From Streptomyces glaucescens (GTDB taxonomy: Bacteria > Actinomycetota > Actinomycetes > Streptomycetales > Streptomycetaceae): DNA of 39,197 bases. The stretch lies in contig NZ_MUND01000208.1 of NCBI RefSeq assembly GCF_002154375.1, forward strand, positions 1-39,197, in the 5' to 3' direction. The notes beneath the pieces were generated by a model that was not told where the DNA came from, ran no database searches, and saw nothing but the letters and a program-made list of their open reading frames with translations. Position 1 is the first letter of the stretch. Each line of letters begins with the position of its first letter. A program made the position numbers and the translations under genes. Shown one piece after another: positions 18,147 to 28,620 of this stretch.

Positions 18147-18612
18147 TGTGCGCACGACGGCCCGGCAGACCGTCGTGGTGACCTCGATGGCCTCCGACTC
18201 CCACACCTGGAACCTGGTGTTCCTCCAGCTGCTCCTGGAGGAACTCGGCTACGACGTCGTCAACCTCGGCCCCTGTGTCCCCGACGACCTGCTGGTCTCC
18301 CGCTGCGCCGCCGCGCGCCCGGCGTTCGTCGTCGTCAGCAGCGTAAACGGCCACGGGCACCAGGACGGGCTGCGCCTCATCGGGACGTTCCGCTCCCACC
18401 CCGACCTGGCCACCATCCCTGTGGTCATCGGCGGCAAGCTCGGTGTCGCCGGCCAGGACTCGGCCCGCGCGTGGGAGCTGCGGTCGGCCGGCTTCGACGA
18501 GGTCTTCGAGGAGGACACGGACCCGGCCACCGCCCTGGCGGCCTTCGCCGCCTCGCTTCCCCGGGCTGTGGCGCCGGACCGGCGCCCGGCCACGCTGCCC
18601 GCCGCCCGATGA
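18139..18612 (+). CDS. Glutamate (methylaspartate) mutase, small cobalamin-binding subunit S
   Basis: 157-aa B12-binding subunit of adenosylcobalamin-dependent glutamate mutase, which with subunit E rearranges L-glutamate to (2S,3S)-3-methylaspartate. It corresponds to clostridial GlmS and to the S subunits of vicenistatin and friulimicin clusters; the symbol is omitted to avoid confusion with glucosamine synthase. The cobalt-ligating His is His22 in the motif SDSHTWN. The usual DxHxxG motif therefore has Asn25 in the Gly position, probably a trait of the actinobacterial branch. The second B12-contact regions appear as VVVSSVNGHG and VIGGKLG. It overlaps both neighbours, consistent with strictly coupled synthesis of S and E. 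Confidence 0.88.
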   Translation: MTDVRTTARQTVVVTSMASDSHTWNLVFLQLLLEELGYDVVNLGPCVPDDLLVSRCAAARPAFVVVSSVNGHGHQDGLRLIGTFRSHPDLATIPVVIGGKLGVAGQDSARAWELRSAGFDEVFEEDTDPATALAAFAASLPRAVAPDRRPATLPAAR

Positions 18613-19868
18613 GCGATCCGCAGCAGACCGCCGGTTTCGGCGCGTACGTCAGGGCCGAGGCCGAGGCCGGCCGGCTCGTCGTCCAGCCGCGGATGGGATT
18701 CGGCGATCCGGCGACCATGCGCGCCGGGCTCGCGGCCACCCGGGCCGCAGCCGCCCGCACGGTCGGCACGATCACCGTCGACGCCCACACCCGGGTGGGT
18801 CACCTGGCGGCCGTCGAGAGCGCGCTGCGTGACGGGGTCGCACTCAACGGCTACCCCCTGGTCACTCACCCTGTGGCGACGACCGCCGAGGTGCTGGCCG
18901 GCATCCACGGCCCGGACTTCCCGGTTCAGGTGCGCCATGGTTCGGCAGACCCCCTCGGCATCTTCCGCGCCATGCTCGCCGTGGGCCTGGGCGCCACCGA
19001 GGGCGGGCCGGTCTCCTACTGCCTGCCCTACGGCCGTACGCCGCTTGTGGAGTCCGTCGACAACTGGGCGCGCGGCTGCGAGCTGCTCACCCGGCTCCGC
19101 GACCAGGGGCTGGAGCCGCACTTGGAGACCTTCGGCGGCTGCATGCTGGGGCAGCTGTGCCCACCCGGCCAGCTCGTGGCCATCAGCGTGCTGGAGGCTC
19201 TCTTCTTCGCCCAGCACGGCATCCGCAGCATCTCCGTCAGCTACGCCCAGCAGACCCACCCGGGGCAGGATCGCGAGGCGCTCGCGGCGCTGCGGCGGCT
19301 GTGCCGTGAGCTGCTGCCGGTGTCGGACTGGCACATCGTCGTCTACGCGTACATGGGCCTGTACCCGCAGACGCACGACGGTGCCTACCGCCTGCTGGGA
19401 CAGGCGGCCGAACTCGCCGTCGACGGCGGCGCGCAGCGGCTGATCGTCAAGACGGCCGCGGAGTCGCAGCGCATCCCCAGCATCGAGGTGAACGTCCGCG
19501 CTCTGGAATACGCGGCCTGGGCGGCCCGGCGGCCGCAGCTGCCGCCGGCCGGGGCCACCGCCGATCCGGAGGTGTATGAAGAGGCCTCGGCTCTGGTGGG
19601 CGCCGTTCTGGATCTTGACCCGGACGTGGGTCGCGCCCTGCTGCTGGCGTTCCGAAAGGGCTACCTCGACATCCCCTACTGTCTGCACCCCGACAACCGG
19701 GGCCGGACCCGCAGCTACATCGATGCTGACGGACGTCTGCGCTGGGAGTCCACCGGCGGGCTGCCGCTCACCGCCCTGCCACGGCCCCGCCGTCGGCGCT
19801 TCGGCTCGGCGGACCTCCTCGCGGACCTCTCTTACGTGCGTCGGAAGTTCGACGGTAGTGAACGTTAG
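18609..19868 (+). CDS. Glutamate (methylaspartate) mutase, large subunit E
   Basis: 419-aa catalytic TIM-barrel subunit, shorter than the ~480-aa clostridial GlmE. ATG 18609 overlaps the stop of subunit S (ATGA). Family features include VQPRMGFGDP near the N-terminus, the NGYPLVTHPV segment, VRHGSADPLGIF with the substrate-binding Arg region, TFGGCMLGQLCPP and the C-terminal YLDIPYCLHPDNRG block. Together with S and coenzyme B12 it supplies 3-methylaspartate to the VinN-like and VinO-like enzymes. A cobalamin adenosyltransferase gene that could renew the cofactor is encoded at 33384-33956. It is the last gene of the island. Confidence 0.9.
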   Translation: MSDPQQTAGFGAYVRAEAEAGRLVVQPRMGFGDPATMRAGLAATRAAAARTVGTITVDAHTRVGHLAAVESALRDGVALNGYPLVTHPVATTAEVLAGIHGPDFPVQVRHGSADPLGIFRAMLAVGLGATEGGPVSYCLPYGRTPLVESVDNWARGCELLTRLRDQGLEPHLETFGGCMLGQLCPPGQLVAISVLEALFFAQHGIRSISVSYAQQTHPGQDREALAALRRLCRELLPVSDWHIVVYAYMGLYPQTHDGAYRLLGQAAELAVDGGAQRLIVKTAAESQRIPSIEVNVRALEYAAWAARRPQLPPAGATADPEVYEEASALVGAVLDLDPDVGRALLLAFRKGYLDIPYCLHPDNRGRTRSYIDADGRLRWESTGGLPLTALPRPRRRRFGSADLLADLSYVRRKFDGSER

Positions 19869-20185
19869 TTCGAAATAGCGCTGAGGTAAGAATTTGACTA
19901 GAACGTTGCTGGATCATGGCGATGGGGGTGCGGCCTAAGTGTCGCAATACCGGACAAGTCCCTCATCGTCACGCTCTGACGAGCAAATTCAGCCTCATGT
20001 GTGACGCTGGGTGCGCCCTCGAGTAAAGACTGCATCAAATAGTTTGTGATACCGTTCACGAGAACCCCCGGGTAGAGCCGAAGGGCCGTGATGCGGCGGT
20101 CCGGCGGCGTGAGTTTCTGTCTCAGTCCGGGACTACGCTCGTCCATGACGACACCCCTGCCCCCTTTGAAAGCGGAGTTGCCGCC
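19869..20185. promoter_or_regulatory. Gap between the island and atpI: atp operon promoter region
   Basis: 317 bp without a supported gene. The first ~170 bp are less GC-rich than the flanking genes. There is no clear terminator hairpin after the mutase gene. The atpI promoter should lie in the second half, near the GGGACTACGCTCGTC segment around 20130, but I cannot fix its -35 and -10 boxes by eye. The right edge of the inserted island must also be within this stretch. Confidence 0.4.
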
Positions 20186-20623
20186 ATGCCGTCCAACGAT
20201 GTCCGAATCCTGGCTCAGGCCGCTGTGCCCACAGCTGCCGTCGGCGCCGTAGCCGCCGTCGCCAGCGGCGTGGTGGCCGGCGGCAAGGGAGCCATCGGGT
20301 CCATCGTGGCCGCGCTGGTGACGATCCTCTTCATGGGCATCGGCCTGCTGGTCCTCCAGCGCACTGCCAAATCGCTTCCGCACCTGTTCCAGGCGATGGG
20401 CCTGATGCTCTACGCGGCTCAGATCCTGCTGCTGTTCGTCTTCCTTGCGGCCTTCAAGAACACGTCGCTGTTCCACCCGCGGGCTTTCGCGTTCACGCTC
20501 ATCGCGACCACCCTGGTGTGGGTCGGCTCGCAGACGGTGGCGCACATGAAGTCCAAGATCCTTTATGTCGAACCGGACTCCGCCCAGGGCAGCAAGCCCG
20601 AGAAGACGGGCCCTTCATCGTGA
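20186..20623 (+). CDS. atpI: ATP synthase accessory protein I
   Basis: 145-aa small integral membrane protein with about four hydrophobic segments (for example VGAVAAVASGVVAGG and ILLLFVFLAAF) and a hydrophilic C-terminal tail. AtpI is the first gene of most bacterial atp operons and is thought to help assemble the c-ring or aid Mg2+ supply; it is not a structural subunit. The ATG at 20186 has a CGGAG site upstream. Assignment rests mainly on position and topology, because the family is weakly conserved. Confidence 0.82.
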   Translation: MPSNDVRILAQAAVPTAAVGAVAAVASGVVAGGKGAIGSIVAALVTILFMGIGLLVLQRTAKSLPHLFQAMGLMLYAAQILLLFVFLAAFKNTSLFHPRAFAFTLIATTLVWVGSQTVAHMKSKILYVEPDSAQGSKPEKTGPSS

Positions 20624-20848
20624 GGGGTAGGGCCGGGATAAGGACGCGTTCGACAAGCTGCTATCGTCCGGTGCCAACTGCGGCACTGCGGGCGCGGGCA
20701 TCCGAGCTGACGCCTGTTCCATCGCGAGGCTCGACGCCGAACCGCCGCCCTCACACCAGAAACACCAGTCCAGTGCCGAACCGCGGCCGCGTGCCGCGCC
20801 GACACAACGAGGTTGCCGTACCTATGCGCCACGCTGAAGGAGCCCGCG

Positions 20849-21670
20849 GTGAGTGCTGACCCGACGCAGGTGCTCGCCTTCGAGACCGACTGCCACATCT
20901 TCGACGGCTGTGGCTTCCCGGCTCCCGGCCTGCACTCGTTCCTGTTCGAACCCCTGTGGGGCGATGCGGACAGCAATCTGTACTTCAACAAGACGATGCT
21001 GCTGGCGCTGCTCGGCTCCGTCATCGTGGTCGGCTTCCTCTGGGCCGCCTTCAGCAAGCCGAAGGTCGTCCCGGGCAAGCTGCAGATGGTCGCCGAGGCG
21101 GGGTACGACTTCATCCGGCGCGGCATCGTCTACGAGACCCTCGGCAAGAAAGAGGGCGAGAAGTACGTCCCGCTGATGGTCTCGCTGTTCTTCTTCGTCT
21201 GGATGATGAACCTCTGGTCCATCATTCCGGTGGCCCAGTTCCCGGTGACGTCGATCATCGCGTACCCCGCGGTCCTGGCGGCGATCGTGTACGTCACGTG
21301 GATGACCATCACCTTCAAGCGGCACGGCTTCGTCGGGGGATTCAAGAACCTGACCGGCTACGACAAGTCGCTCGGCGCGGTGCTGCCTCTGGTCATGCTC
21401 ATCGAGTTCTTCTCGAACGTGTTCGTCCGGCCCTTCACGCACGCGGTCCGACTCTTCGCGAACATGTTCGCGGGCCACACGCTGCTGCTCCTCTTCACCA
21501 TCGCCAGCTGGTACCTGTTGAACGGCATCGGCATCGCCTACGCCGGCGTCTCGTTCGTGATGGTGATCCTGATGACGGCCTTCGAACTCTTCATCCAGGC
21601 CCTCCAGGCGTACGTGTTCGTGCTCCTGGCATGCACCTTCATTCAGGGCGCGCTCGCCGAGCACCACTGA
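20849..21670 (+). CDS. atpB: F1Fo ATP synthase subunit a
   Basis: 273-aa membrane subunit that forms the proton half-channels next to the c-ring. GTG 20849 has GAAGGAG 6 nt upstream; the longer reading from TTG 20813 lacks such a site. The essential arginine lies in the conserved helix FVRPFTHAVRLFANMFAGH, and the last helix has ELFIQALQAYVF. The 225-bp gap after atpI suggests that a second promoter could be present, but I could not define one. Confidence 0.95.
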   Translation: MSADPTQVLAFETDCHIFDGCGFPAPGLHSFLFEPLWGDADSNLYFNKTMLLALLGSVIVVGFLWAAFSKPKVVPGKLQMVAEAGYDFIRRGIVYETLGKKEGEKYVPLMVSLFFFVWMMNLWSIIPVAQFPVTSIIAYPAVLAAIVYVTWMTITFKRHGFVGGFKNLTGYDKSLGAVLPLVMLIEFFSNVFVRPFTHAVRLFANMFAGHTLLLLFTIASWYLLNGIGIAYAGVSFVMVILMTAFELFIQALQAYVFVLLACTFIQGALAEHH

Positions 21671-21728
21671 TCGCCCCGCATATCACCACCCCGTAGTCGT
21701 CCGGTGGCCGACCGCCACCGGTCCGTAA

Positions 21729-21986
<258 letters not shown>

Positions 21987-22030
21987 TCACCTCAGGCTGA
22001 CGACCAGCAATCCAGACGAAAGGCAACGAC

Positions 22031-22579
22031 ATGAGCCAGCTGCTCATCCTGGCGGCTGAGGGGGAGGCCGAGAACCCCCTCATCCCGCCGATCCCTGAGC
22101 TCGTCATTGGCCTGCTCGCCTTCGTCATCGTCTTCGGCTTCCTCGCCAAGAAGCTCCTTCCGAACATCAACAAGGTTCTGGAAGAGCGCCGCGAGGCCAT
22201 CGAGGGCGGTATCGAGAAGGCCGAGGCCGCCCAGACCGAGGCCCAGAGCGTCCTCGAGCAGTACAAGGCCCAGCTCGCCGAGGCCCGGCACGAGGCCGCG
22301 CGGCTGCGCCAGGAGGCGCAGGAGCAGGGCGCCGCGCTCATCGCCGAGATGCGCGCGGAAGGCCAGCGGCAGCGCGAGGAGATCGTCGCCGCGGGTCACG
22401 CGCAGATCGAGGCCGACCGCAAGGCCGCCTCGTCCGCGCTGCGCCAGGACGTCGGCAAGCTCGCCACCGACCTGGCCGGCAAGCTCGTCGGCGAGTCCCT
22501 CGAGGACCACGCCCGGCAGAGCCGTGTGATCGACCGCTTCCTCGACGAGCTCGAGGAGAAGGCCGAGGCCGGCCGATGA
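22031..22579 (+). CDS. atpF: F1Fo ATP synthase subunit b
   Basis: 182-aa peripheral stalk subunit. A short N-terminal segment is followed by one membrane helix (ELVIGLLAFVIVFGFLA), then a long charged alpha-helical coiled coil rich in Glu, Ala, Gln and Arg that reaches up to F1. The stop overlaps the atpH start (ATGA), so b and delta are translationally coupled. Confidence 0.96.
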   Translation: MSQLLILAAEGEAENPLIPPIPELVIGLLAFVIVFGFLAKKLLPNINKVLEERREAIEGGIEKAEAAQTEAQSVLEQYKAQLAEARHEAARLRQEAQEQGAALIAEMRAEGQRQREEIVAAGHAQIEADRKAASSALRQDVGKLATDLAGKLVGESLEDHARQSRVIDRFLDELEEKAEAGR

Positions 22580-23391
22580 ACGGAGCGAGCCGCGGGGCCC
22601 TGGCAGCCGCACGTGAGCGTCTCGACGCGCTGACGGACAACACGTCCGTCGACGCGGCCAGGCTCGCCGACGAGCTGGCCGCCGTCACCGCGCTGCTCGA
22701 CCGCGAGGTGTCGCTGCGTCGGGTCCTGACCGACCCGGCGCAGGCCGGTGAGGCCAAGGCCGAGCTGGTCCAGCGGCTGATCGGCGGCCAGGTCGGCGGG
22801 GAGACCACTGACCTGCTGGCCGGCCTGGTGCGCTCCCGCTGGTCGCAGTCGCGCGACCTGGTGGACGCGCTGGAGGAGCTGGCGAACACCGCCGAGCTCA
22901 CCGCCGCGCAGAGGGCGGGCACGCTCGACGACGTCGAGGACGAGCTGTTCCGGTTCGGCCGGATCGTCTCCGGCAACACCGAGCTGCGCGCCGCGCTGAC
23001 CGACCGCAAGGCCGGTGCCCCCGCCAAGGGCGAGCTGCTGCGCAGCCTGCTCGGCGGCCGGACCGCCGCGACCACCGAGCGTCTGGTGACGCGCCTTGTG
23101 ACCGCGCCGCGGGGACGTAGCCTGGAAGCGGGACTGGAGTCCCTGTCCAAGCTCGCCGCCGACCGCCGGAACCGCATGGTCGCCGTCGTCACCTCGGCGG
23201 TCCCGCTGAGCGACCCGCAGAAGCAGCGCCTGGGCGCGGCTCTCGCGAAGCTCTACGGCCGTCAGATGCACCTCAACCTGGACGTGGACCCCGAGGTCCT
23301 CGGCGGGATCCGGGTGCAGGTCGGCGACGAGGTCATCAACGGCTCCATCGCGGACCGTATCGGCGACGCCGAGCGCCGCCTGGCCGGCTGA
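22576..23391 (+). CDS. atpH: F1Fo ATP synthase subunit delta
   Basis: 271-aa peripheral stalk subunit that caps the alpha3beta3 hexamer. It is longer than the ~177-aa E. coli protein, as is normal in actinobacteria, where an extra N-terminal region is present. The C-terminal family signature is [20 protein letters not shown] followed by NGSIADRI. It overlaps atpF by 4 bp and is followed by a 148-bp gap with hairpins before atpA. Confidence 0.95.
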   Translation: MNGASRGALAAARERLDALTDNTSVDAARLADELAAVTALLDREVSLRRVLTDPAQAGEAKAELVQRLIGGQVGGETTDLLAGLVRSRWSQSRDLVDALEELANTAELTAAQRAGTLDDVEDELFRFGRIVSGNTELRAALTDRKAGAPAKGELLRSLLGGRTAATTERLVTRLVTAPRGRSLEAGLESLSKLAADRRNRMVAVVTSAVPLSDPQKQRLGAALAKLYGRQMHLNLDVDPEVLGGIRVQVGDEVINGSIADRIGDAERRLAG

Positions 23392-23474
23392 CGGCGACGC
23401 GGCGGCAGCGACCGCCGCGGCAACTGAACACGCAGTACGTACTTACGGCCCTGGTTGGGCCGTGCAGAGGATTC

Positions 23475-23497
23475 CTGGGGGTCGCCCCCAGACCCCC
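23475..23497 (+). promoter_or_regulatory. Two mutually exclusive hairpins in the atpH-atpA gap
   Basis: CTGGGGG (23475-23481) can pair with CCCCCAG (23485-23491), and GGGGGTC (23477-23483) can pair with GACCCCC (23491-23497). Both are perfect 7-bp stems that share bases, so only one can form at a time. They lie about 45-65 nt upstream of the atpA start. They may affect mRNA stability, processing or readthrough inside the operon. Confidence 0.5.
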
Positions 23498-23539
23498 AAA
23501 GTGAAACTTCGGGCCCAACAAGGAGAGCAGGGAACCCAG

Positions 23540-25129
23540 ATGGCGGAGCTCACGATCCGGCCGGAGGAGATCCGGGACGCGCTGGAGAACTTCGTCCAGT
23601 CGTACAAGCCGGACGCGGCCTCGCGCGAGGAGGTCGGTACGGTCACCCTTGCCGGCGACGGCATCGCGAAGGTCGAGGGTCTTCCCTCGGCCATGGCCAA
23701 CGAACTGCTGAAGTTCGAGGACGGCACCCTCGGCCTCGCGCTCAACCTGGAAGAGCGCGAGATCGGCGCCATCGTCCTCGGTGAGTTCAGCGGCATCGAG
23801 GAGGGTCAGCCGGTCACGCGCACCGGCGAGGTCCTCTCCGTCGCGGTGGGCGAGGGCTACCTCGGCCGCGTCGTCGACCCGCTCGGCAACCCGATCGACG
23901 GCCTCGGCGAGATCGAGACGTCCGGCCGCCGCGCCCTCGAGCTGCAGGCCCCCACGGTCATGCAGCGCAAGTCGGTGCACGAGCCGATGGAGACCGGCTA
24001 CAAGGCCGTCGACGCGATGACCCCGATCGGCCGTGGTCAGCGTCAGCTGATCATCGGCGACCGCCAGACCGGCAAGACCGCCCTGGCCGTCGACACGATC
24101 ATCAACCAGCGCGACAACTGGCGCACCGGCGACCCGAAGAAGCAGGTCCGCTGCATCTACGTCGCCATCGGCCAGAAGGGCTCCACCATCGCCGGCGTGC
24201 GCCGCGCGCTGGAGGAGAACGGTGCGCTGGAGTACACGACCATCGTCGCCGCCCCGGCGTCCGACCCGGCCGGCTTCAAGTACCTCGCCCCCTACACCGG
24301 TTCGGCCATCGGCCAGCAGTGGATGTACGAGGGCAAGCACGTCCTGATCATCTTCGACGACCTGTCGAAGCAGGCCGACGCCTACCGCGCCGTGTCGCTG
24401 CTGCTGCGCCGTCCGCCGGGCCGCGAGGCCTACCCGGGTGACGTCTTCTACCTGCACTCCCGCCTGCTGGAGCGCTGCGCGAAGCTCTCCGACGACATGG
24501 GTGCCGGCTCGATGACCGGTCTGCCGATCGTCGAGACGAAGGCCAACGACGTGTCGGCGTTCATCCCGACCAACGTCATCTCCATCACCGACGGCCAGTG
24601 CTTCCTGGAGTCGGACCTGTTCAACGCCGGTCAGCGCCCCGCGCTGAACGTCGGTATCTCCGTCTCCCGAGTCGGTGGTTCCGCGCAGCACAAGGCGATG
24701 AAGCAGGTCTCCGGCCGTCTGCGTGTGGACCTGGCCCAGTTCCGTGAGCTGGAGGCGTTCGCCGCCTTCGGTTCCGACCTGGACGCCGCGTCGAAGGCGC
24801 AGCTGGAGCGCGGTCAGCGCATGGTCGAGCTGCTGAAGCAGGACCAGTACCAGCCGATGTCCACCGAGGACCAGGTCGTCTCCGTGTGGGCCGGTACCAC
24901 CGGCAAGATGGACGACGTGCCGGTCGCGGACATCCGCCGCTTCGAGAAGGAGCTGCTGGAGTACCTGCACCGCAAGGAGCAGGGCCTCATGACCTCCATC
25001 CGGGAGGGCGGCAAGATGTCGGACGACACCCTGCAGGCCGTCGCCGACGCCATCACCGCCTTCAAGAAGCAGTTCGAGACCTCGGACGGCAAGCTGCTCG
25101 GCGAGGACGCCCCGTCCGCCGCCAAGTGA
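23540..25129 (+). CDS. atpA: F1Fo ATP synthase subunit alpha
   Basis: 529-aa regulatory nucleotide-binding subunit of F1. ATG 23540 is the start of the conserved [12 protein letters not shown]-terminus, with GGAGAGCAGGG upstream. Walker A is GDRQTGKT at residues 173-180. The Walker B strand reads [11 protein letters not shown], and the arginine-finger segment is [12 protein letters not shown]. Three alpha subunits alternate with three beta subunits around gamma. Confidence 0.98.
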   Translation: MAELTIRPEEIRDALENFVQSYKPDAASREEVGTVTLAGDGIAKVEGLPSAMANELLKFEDGTLGLALNLEEREIGAIVLGEFSGIEEGQPVTRTGEVLSVAVGEGYLGRVVDPLGNPIDGLGEIETSGRRALELQAPTVMQRKSVHEPMETGYKAVDAMTPIGRGQRQLIIGDRQTGKTALAVDTIINQRDNWRTGDPKKQVRCIYVAIGQKGSTIAGVRRALEENGALEYTTIVAAPASDPAGFKYLAPYTGSAIGQQWMYEGKHVLIIFDDLSKQADAYRAVSLLLRRPPGREAYPGDVFYLHSRLLERCAKLSDDMGAGSMTGLPIVETKANDVSAFIPTNVISITDGQCFLESDLFNAGQRPALNVGISVSRVGGSAQHKAMKQVSGRLRVDLAQFRELEAFAAFGSDLDAASKAQLERGQRMVELLKQDQYQPMSTEDQVVSVWAGTTGKMDDVPVADIRRFEKELLEYLHRKEQGLMTSIREGGKMSDDTLQAVADAITAFKKQFETSDGKLLGEDAPSAAK

Positions 25130-25149
25130 CGTAGGAAGGGACCTGACTC

Positions 25150-27503
<2,354 letters not shown>

Positions 27504-27524
27504 CCCGGGCAGCCGCCTGAGTCA

Positions 27525-27553
27525 TGAGGGGGCGGGCACGTCCCGCCCCCTCA
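27525..27553 (+). terminator. Strong hairpin between atpD and atpC
   Basis: A perfect 12-bp stem (27525-27536 with 27542-27553) with a 5-nt loop lies between the beta and epsilon genes. It lacks a T-tract, so it may act as a partial terminator or an RNA-stability element rather than a full stop. A smaller hairpin (27581-27587 with 27594-27600) follows before the atpC ribosome site. Confidence 0.65.
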
Positions 27554-27619
27554 TTCACGCCCACTAGACTTGTAACCAACACCCGGCAGTCCCGCCGGGT
27601 GGTGACCCGAGGAGCCACC

Positions 27620-27994
27620 TTGGCTGCTGAGCTGCACGTCGCGCTGGTCGCGGCCGACCGAGAGGTCTGGTCCGGCGAGGCCACCCTGGTCGTCGCGCGC
27701 ACCACGTCCGGCGACATCGGCGTCATGCCCGGTCACCAGCCGCTGCTCGGTGTGCTGGAGTCGGGCCCGGTGACCATCCGTAAGAGTGATGGCGGAACGG
27801 TCGTCGCCGCGGTGCACGGCGGTTTCATCTCGTTCGCGGACAACAAGCTGTCCCTGCTCGCCGAGATCGCCGAGCTGTCGGACGAGATCGACGTCCAGCG
27901 CGCCCAGCAGGAGCTGGAGCGCGCGAAGGCGGAGGGCGACGAAGCCGCCCAGCGCCGCGCGGACGTCCGACTCCGTGCGGCGGCGGCGCGCTGA
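27620..27994 (+). CDS. atpC: F1Fo ATP synthase subunit epsilon
   Basis: 124-aa F1 subunit that couples rotor and c-ring and can inhibit ATP hydrolysis. TTG 27620 follows a GAGGAG site and gives the usual MAAELHVALV start; a reading from 27524 adds unrelated residues. The N-terminal beta-sandwich shows TSGDIGVMPGHQPLL, and the C-terminal helical part (QRAQQELERAKAEG) is the inhibitory hairpin. It is the last gene of the atp operon. Confidence 0.96.
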   Translation: MAAELHVALVAADREVWSGEATLVVARTTSGDIGVMPGHQPLLGVLESGPVTIRKSDGGTVVAAVHGGFISFADNKLSLLAEIAELSDEIDVQRAQQELERAKAEGDEAAQRRADVRLRAAAAR

Positions 27995-28052
27995 CCCCGA
28001 GGGTCGCTCCCGGGCCGTCTAGGCTCTGGGGGAGCGCCGAGTAGTGACGTCA

Positions 28053-28119
28053 CTCAGCCGCGGTCGGCACCGGAGCAATCCGGAGCCGGCCGCGGCTGAG
28101 GCAGATATAGAGGTTTTTT
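28053..28119 (+). terminator. Terminator of the atp operon
   Basis: A long hairpin, 28053-28100. The outer 11-bp stem (28053-28063 with 28090-28100) continues into inner pairs including CCGGA/TCCGG around a GCAA tetraloop. Six T residues occur at 28114-28119. The left arm overlaps the 12-bp palindrome AGTGACGTCACT at 28043-28054. The following DUF2550 gene starts 31 bp after the T-run, so some readthrough is possible. Confidence 0.8.
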
Positions 28120-28150
28120 CCGTTCCGTTACCTAGGAGACGAGGAGGTCG

Positions 28151-28603
28151 GTGTCGATGGTCCTCGCTCTGACTGTGTGCGGAATCGTCGTCGCCCTCGT
28201 GGTGCTGGGGCTGTTCGTCTTCGGTCTGCGGCGACGGCTCATCCAGCGTTCCGGCGGCACCTTCGACTGCTCCCTGCGCTGGGACGCCCCGGAGCAGGGC
28301 GACACCAGCGGCAAGGGCTGGGCCTACGGCGTGGCCCGCTACAACGGCGACCGGGTCGAGTGGTTCCGGGTCTTCTCGTACGCTCCGCGCCCGCGCCGGG
28401 TGCTGGAGCGCTCGGCGATCGAGGTGGCCGGCCGCCGGCTGCCCGACGGCGAGGAGGAGCTGGCGCTGCTGTCCGACGCGGTGATCCTGGCCTGTCTGCA
28501 CCGGGGCACGCGGCTCGAGCTCGCCATGAGCGAAGACGCGCTGACCGGTTTCCTCGCGTGGCTTGAGGCAGCCCCGCCCGGTCAGCGCGTCAATGTCGCT
28601 TGA
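28151..28603 (+). CDS. DUF2550 family membrane-anchored protein
   Basis: 150-aa protein of unknown function, widely kept just downstream of atpC in actinobacteria. One N-terminal membrane helix (VLALTVCGIVVALVVLGLF) is followed by a small cytosolic beta-rich domain with GGTFDCSLRW and GWAYGVARYNGDRVEWFRV. GAGGAGG stands upstream of both GTG 28151 and ATG 28157; the former is used. Its conserved site next to the ATP synthase genes suggests an envelope or bioenergetic role, but nothing in the sequence proves it. It converges with chiC, with 17 bp between the genes. Confidence 0.82.
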   Translation: MSMVLALTVCGIVVALVVLGLFVFGLRRRLIQRSGGTFDCSLRWDAPEQGDTSGKGWAYGVARYNGDRVEWFRVFSYAPRPRRVLERSAIEVAGRRLPDGEEELALLSDAVILACLHRGTRLELAMSEDALTGFLAWLEAAPPGQRVNVA

Positions 28604-28620
28604 GGGTTTCCCCCGAAGGT

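Larger units (their letters stand above)
9951..19868. other. Accessory biosynthetic island: methoxymalonyl-ACP cassette plus beta-amino-acid starter genes
   Basis: Ten consecutive genes of specialised metabolism separate the wecA-type gene from atpI, which I recall as neighbours in S. coelicolor. The left half (fkbG-H-I-J-K) supplies methoxymalonyl-ACP. The right half (truncated adenylation gene, VinN-like, VinO-like, glutamate mutase S and E) supplies a 3-aminoisobutyryl-type starter. There is no PKS, NRPS module, thioesterase, transporter, regulator, transposase or integrase inside. I found no flanking direct repeats by eye. The combination points to macrolactam polyketide precursors. Confidence 0.75.
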
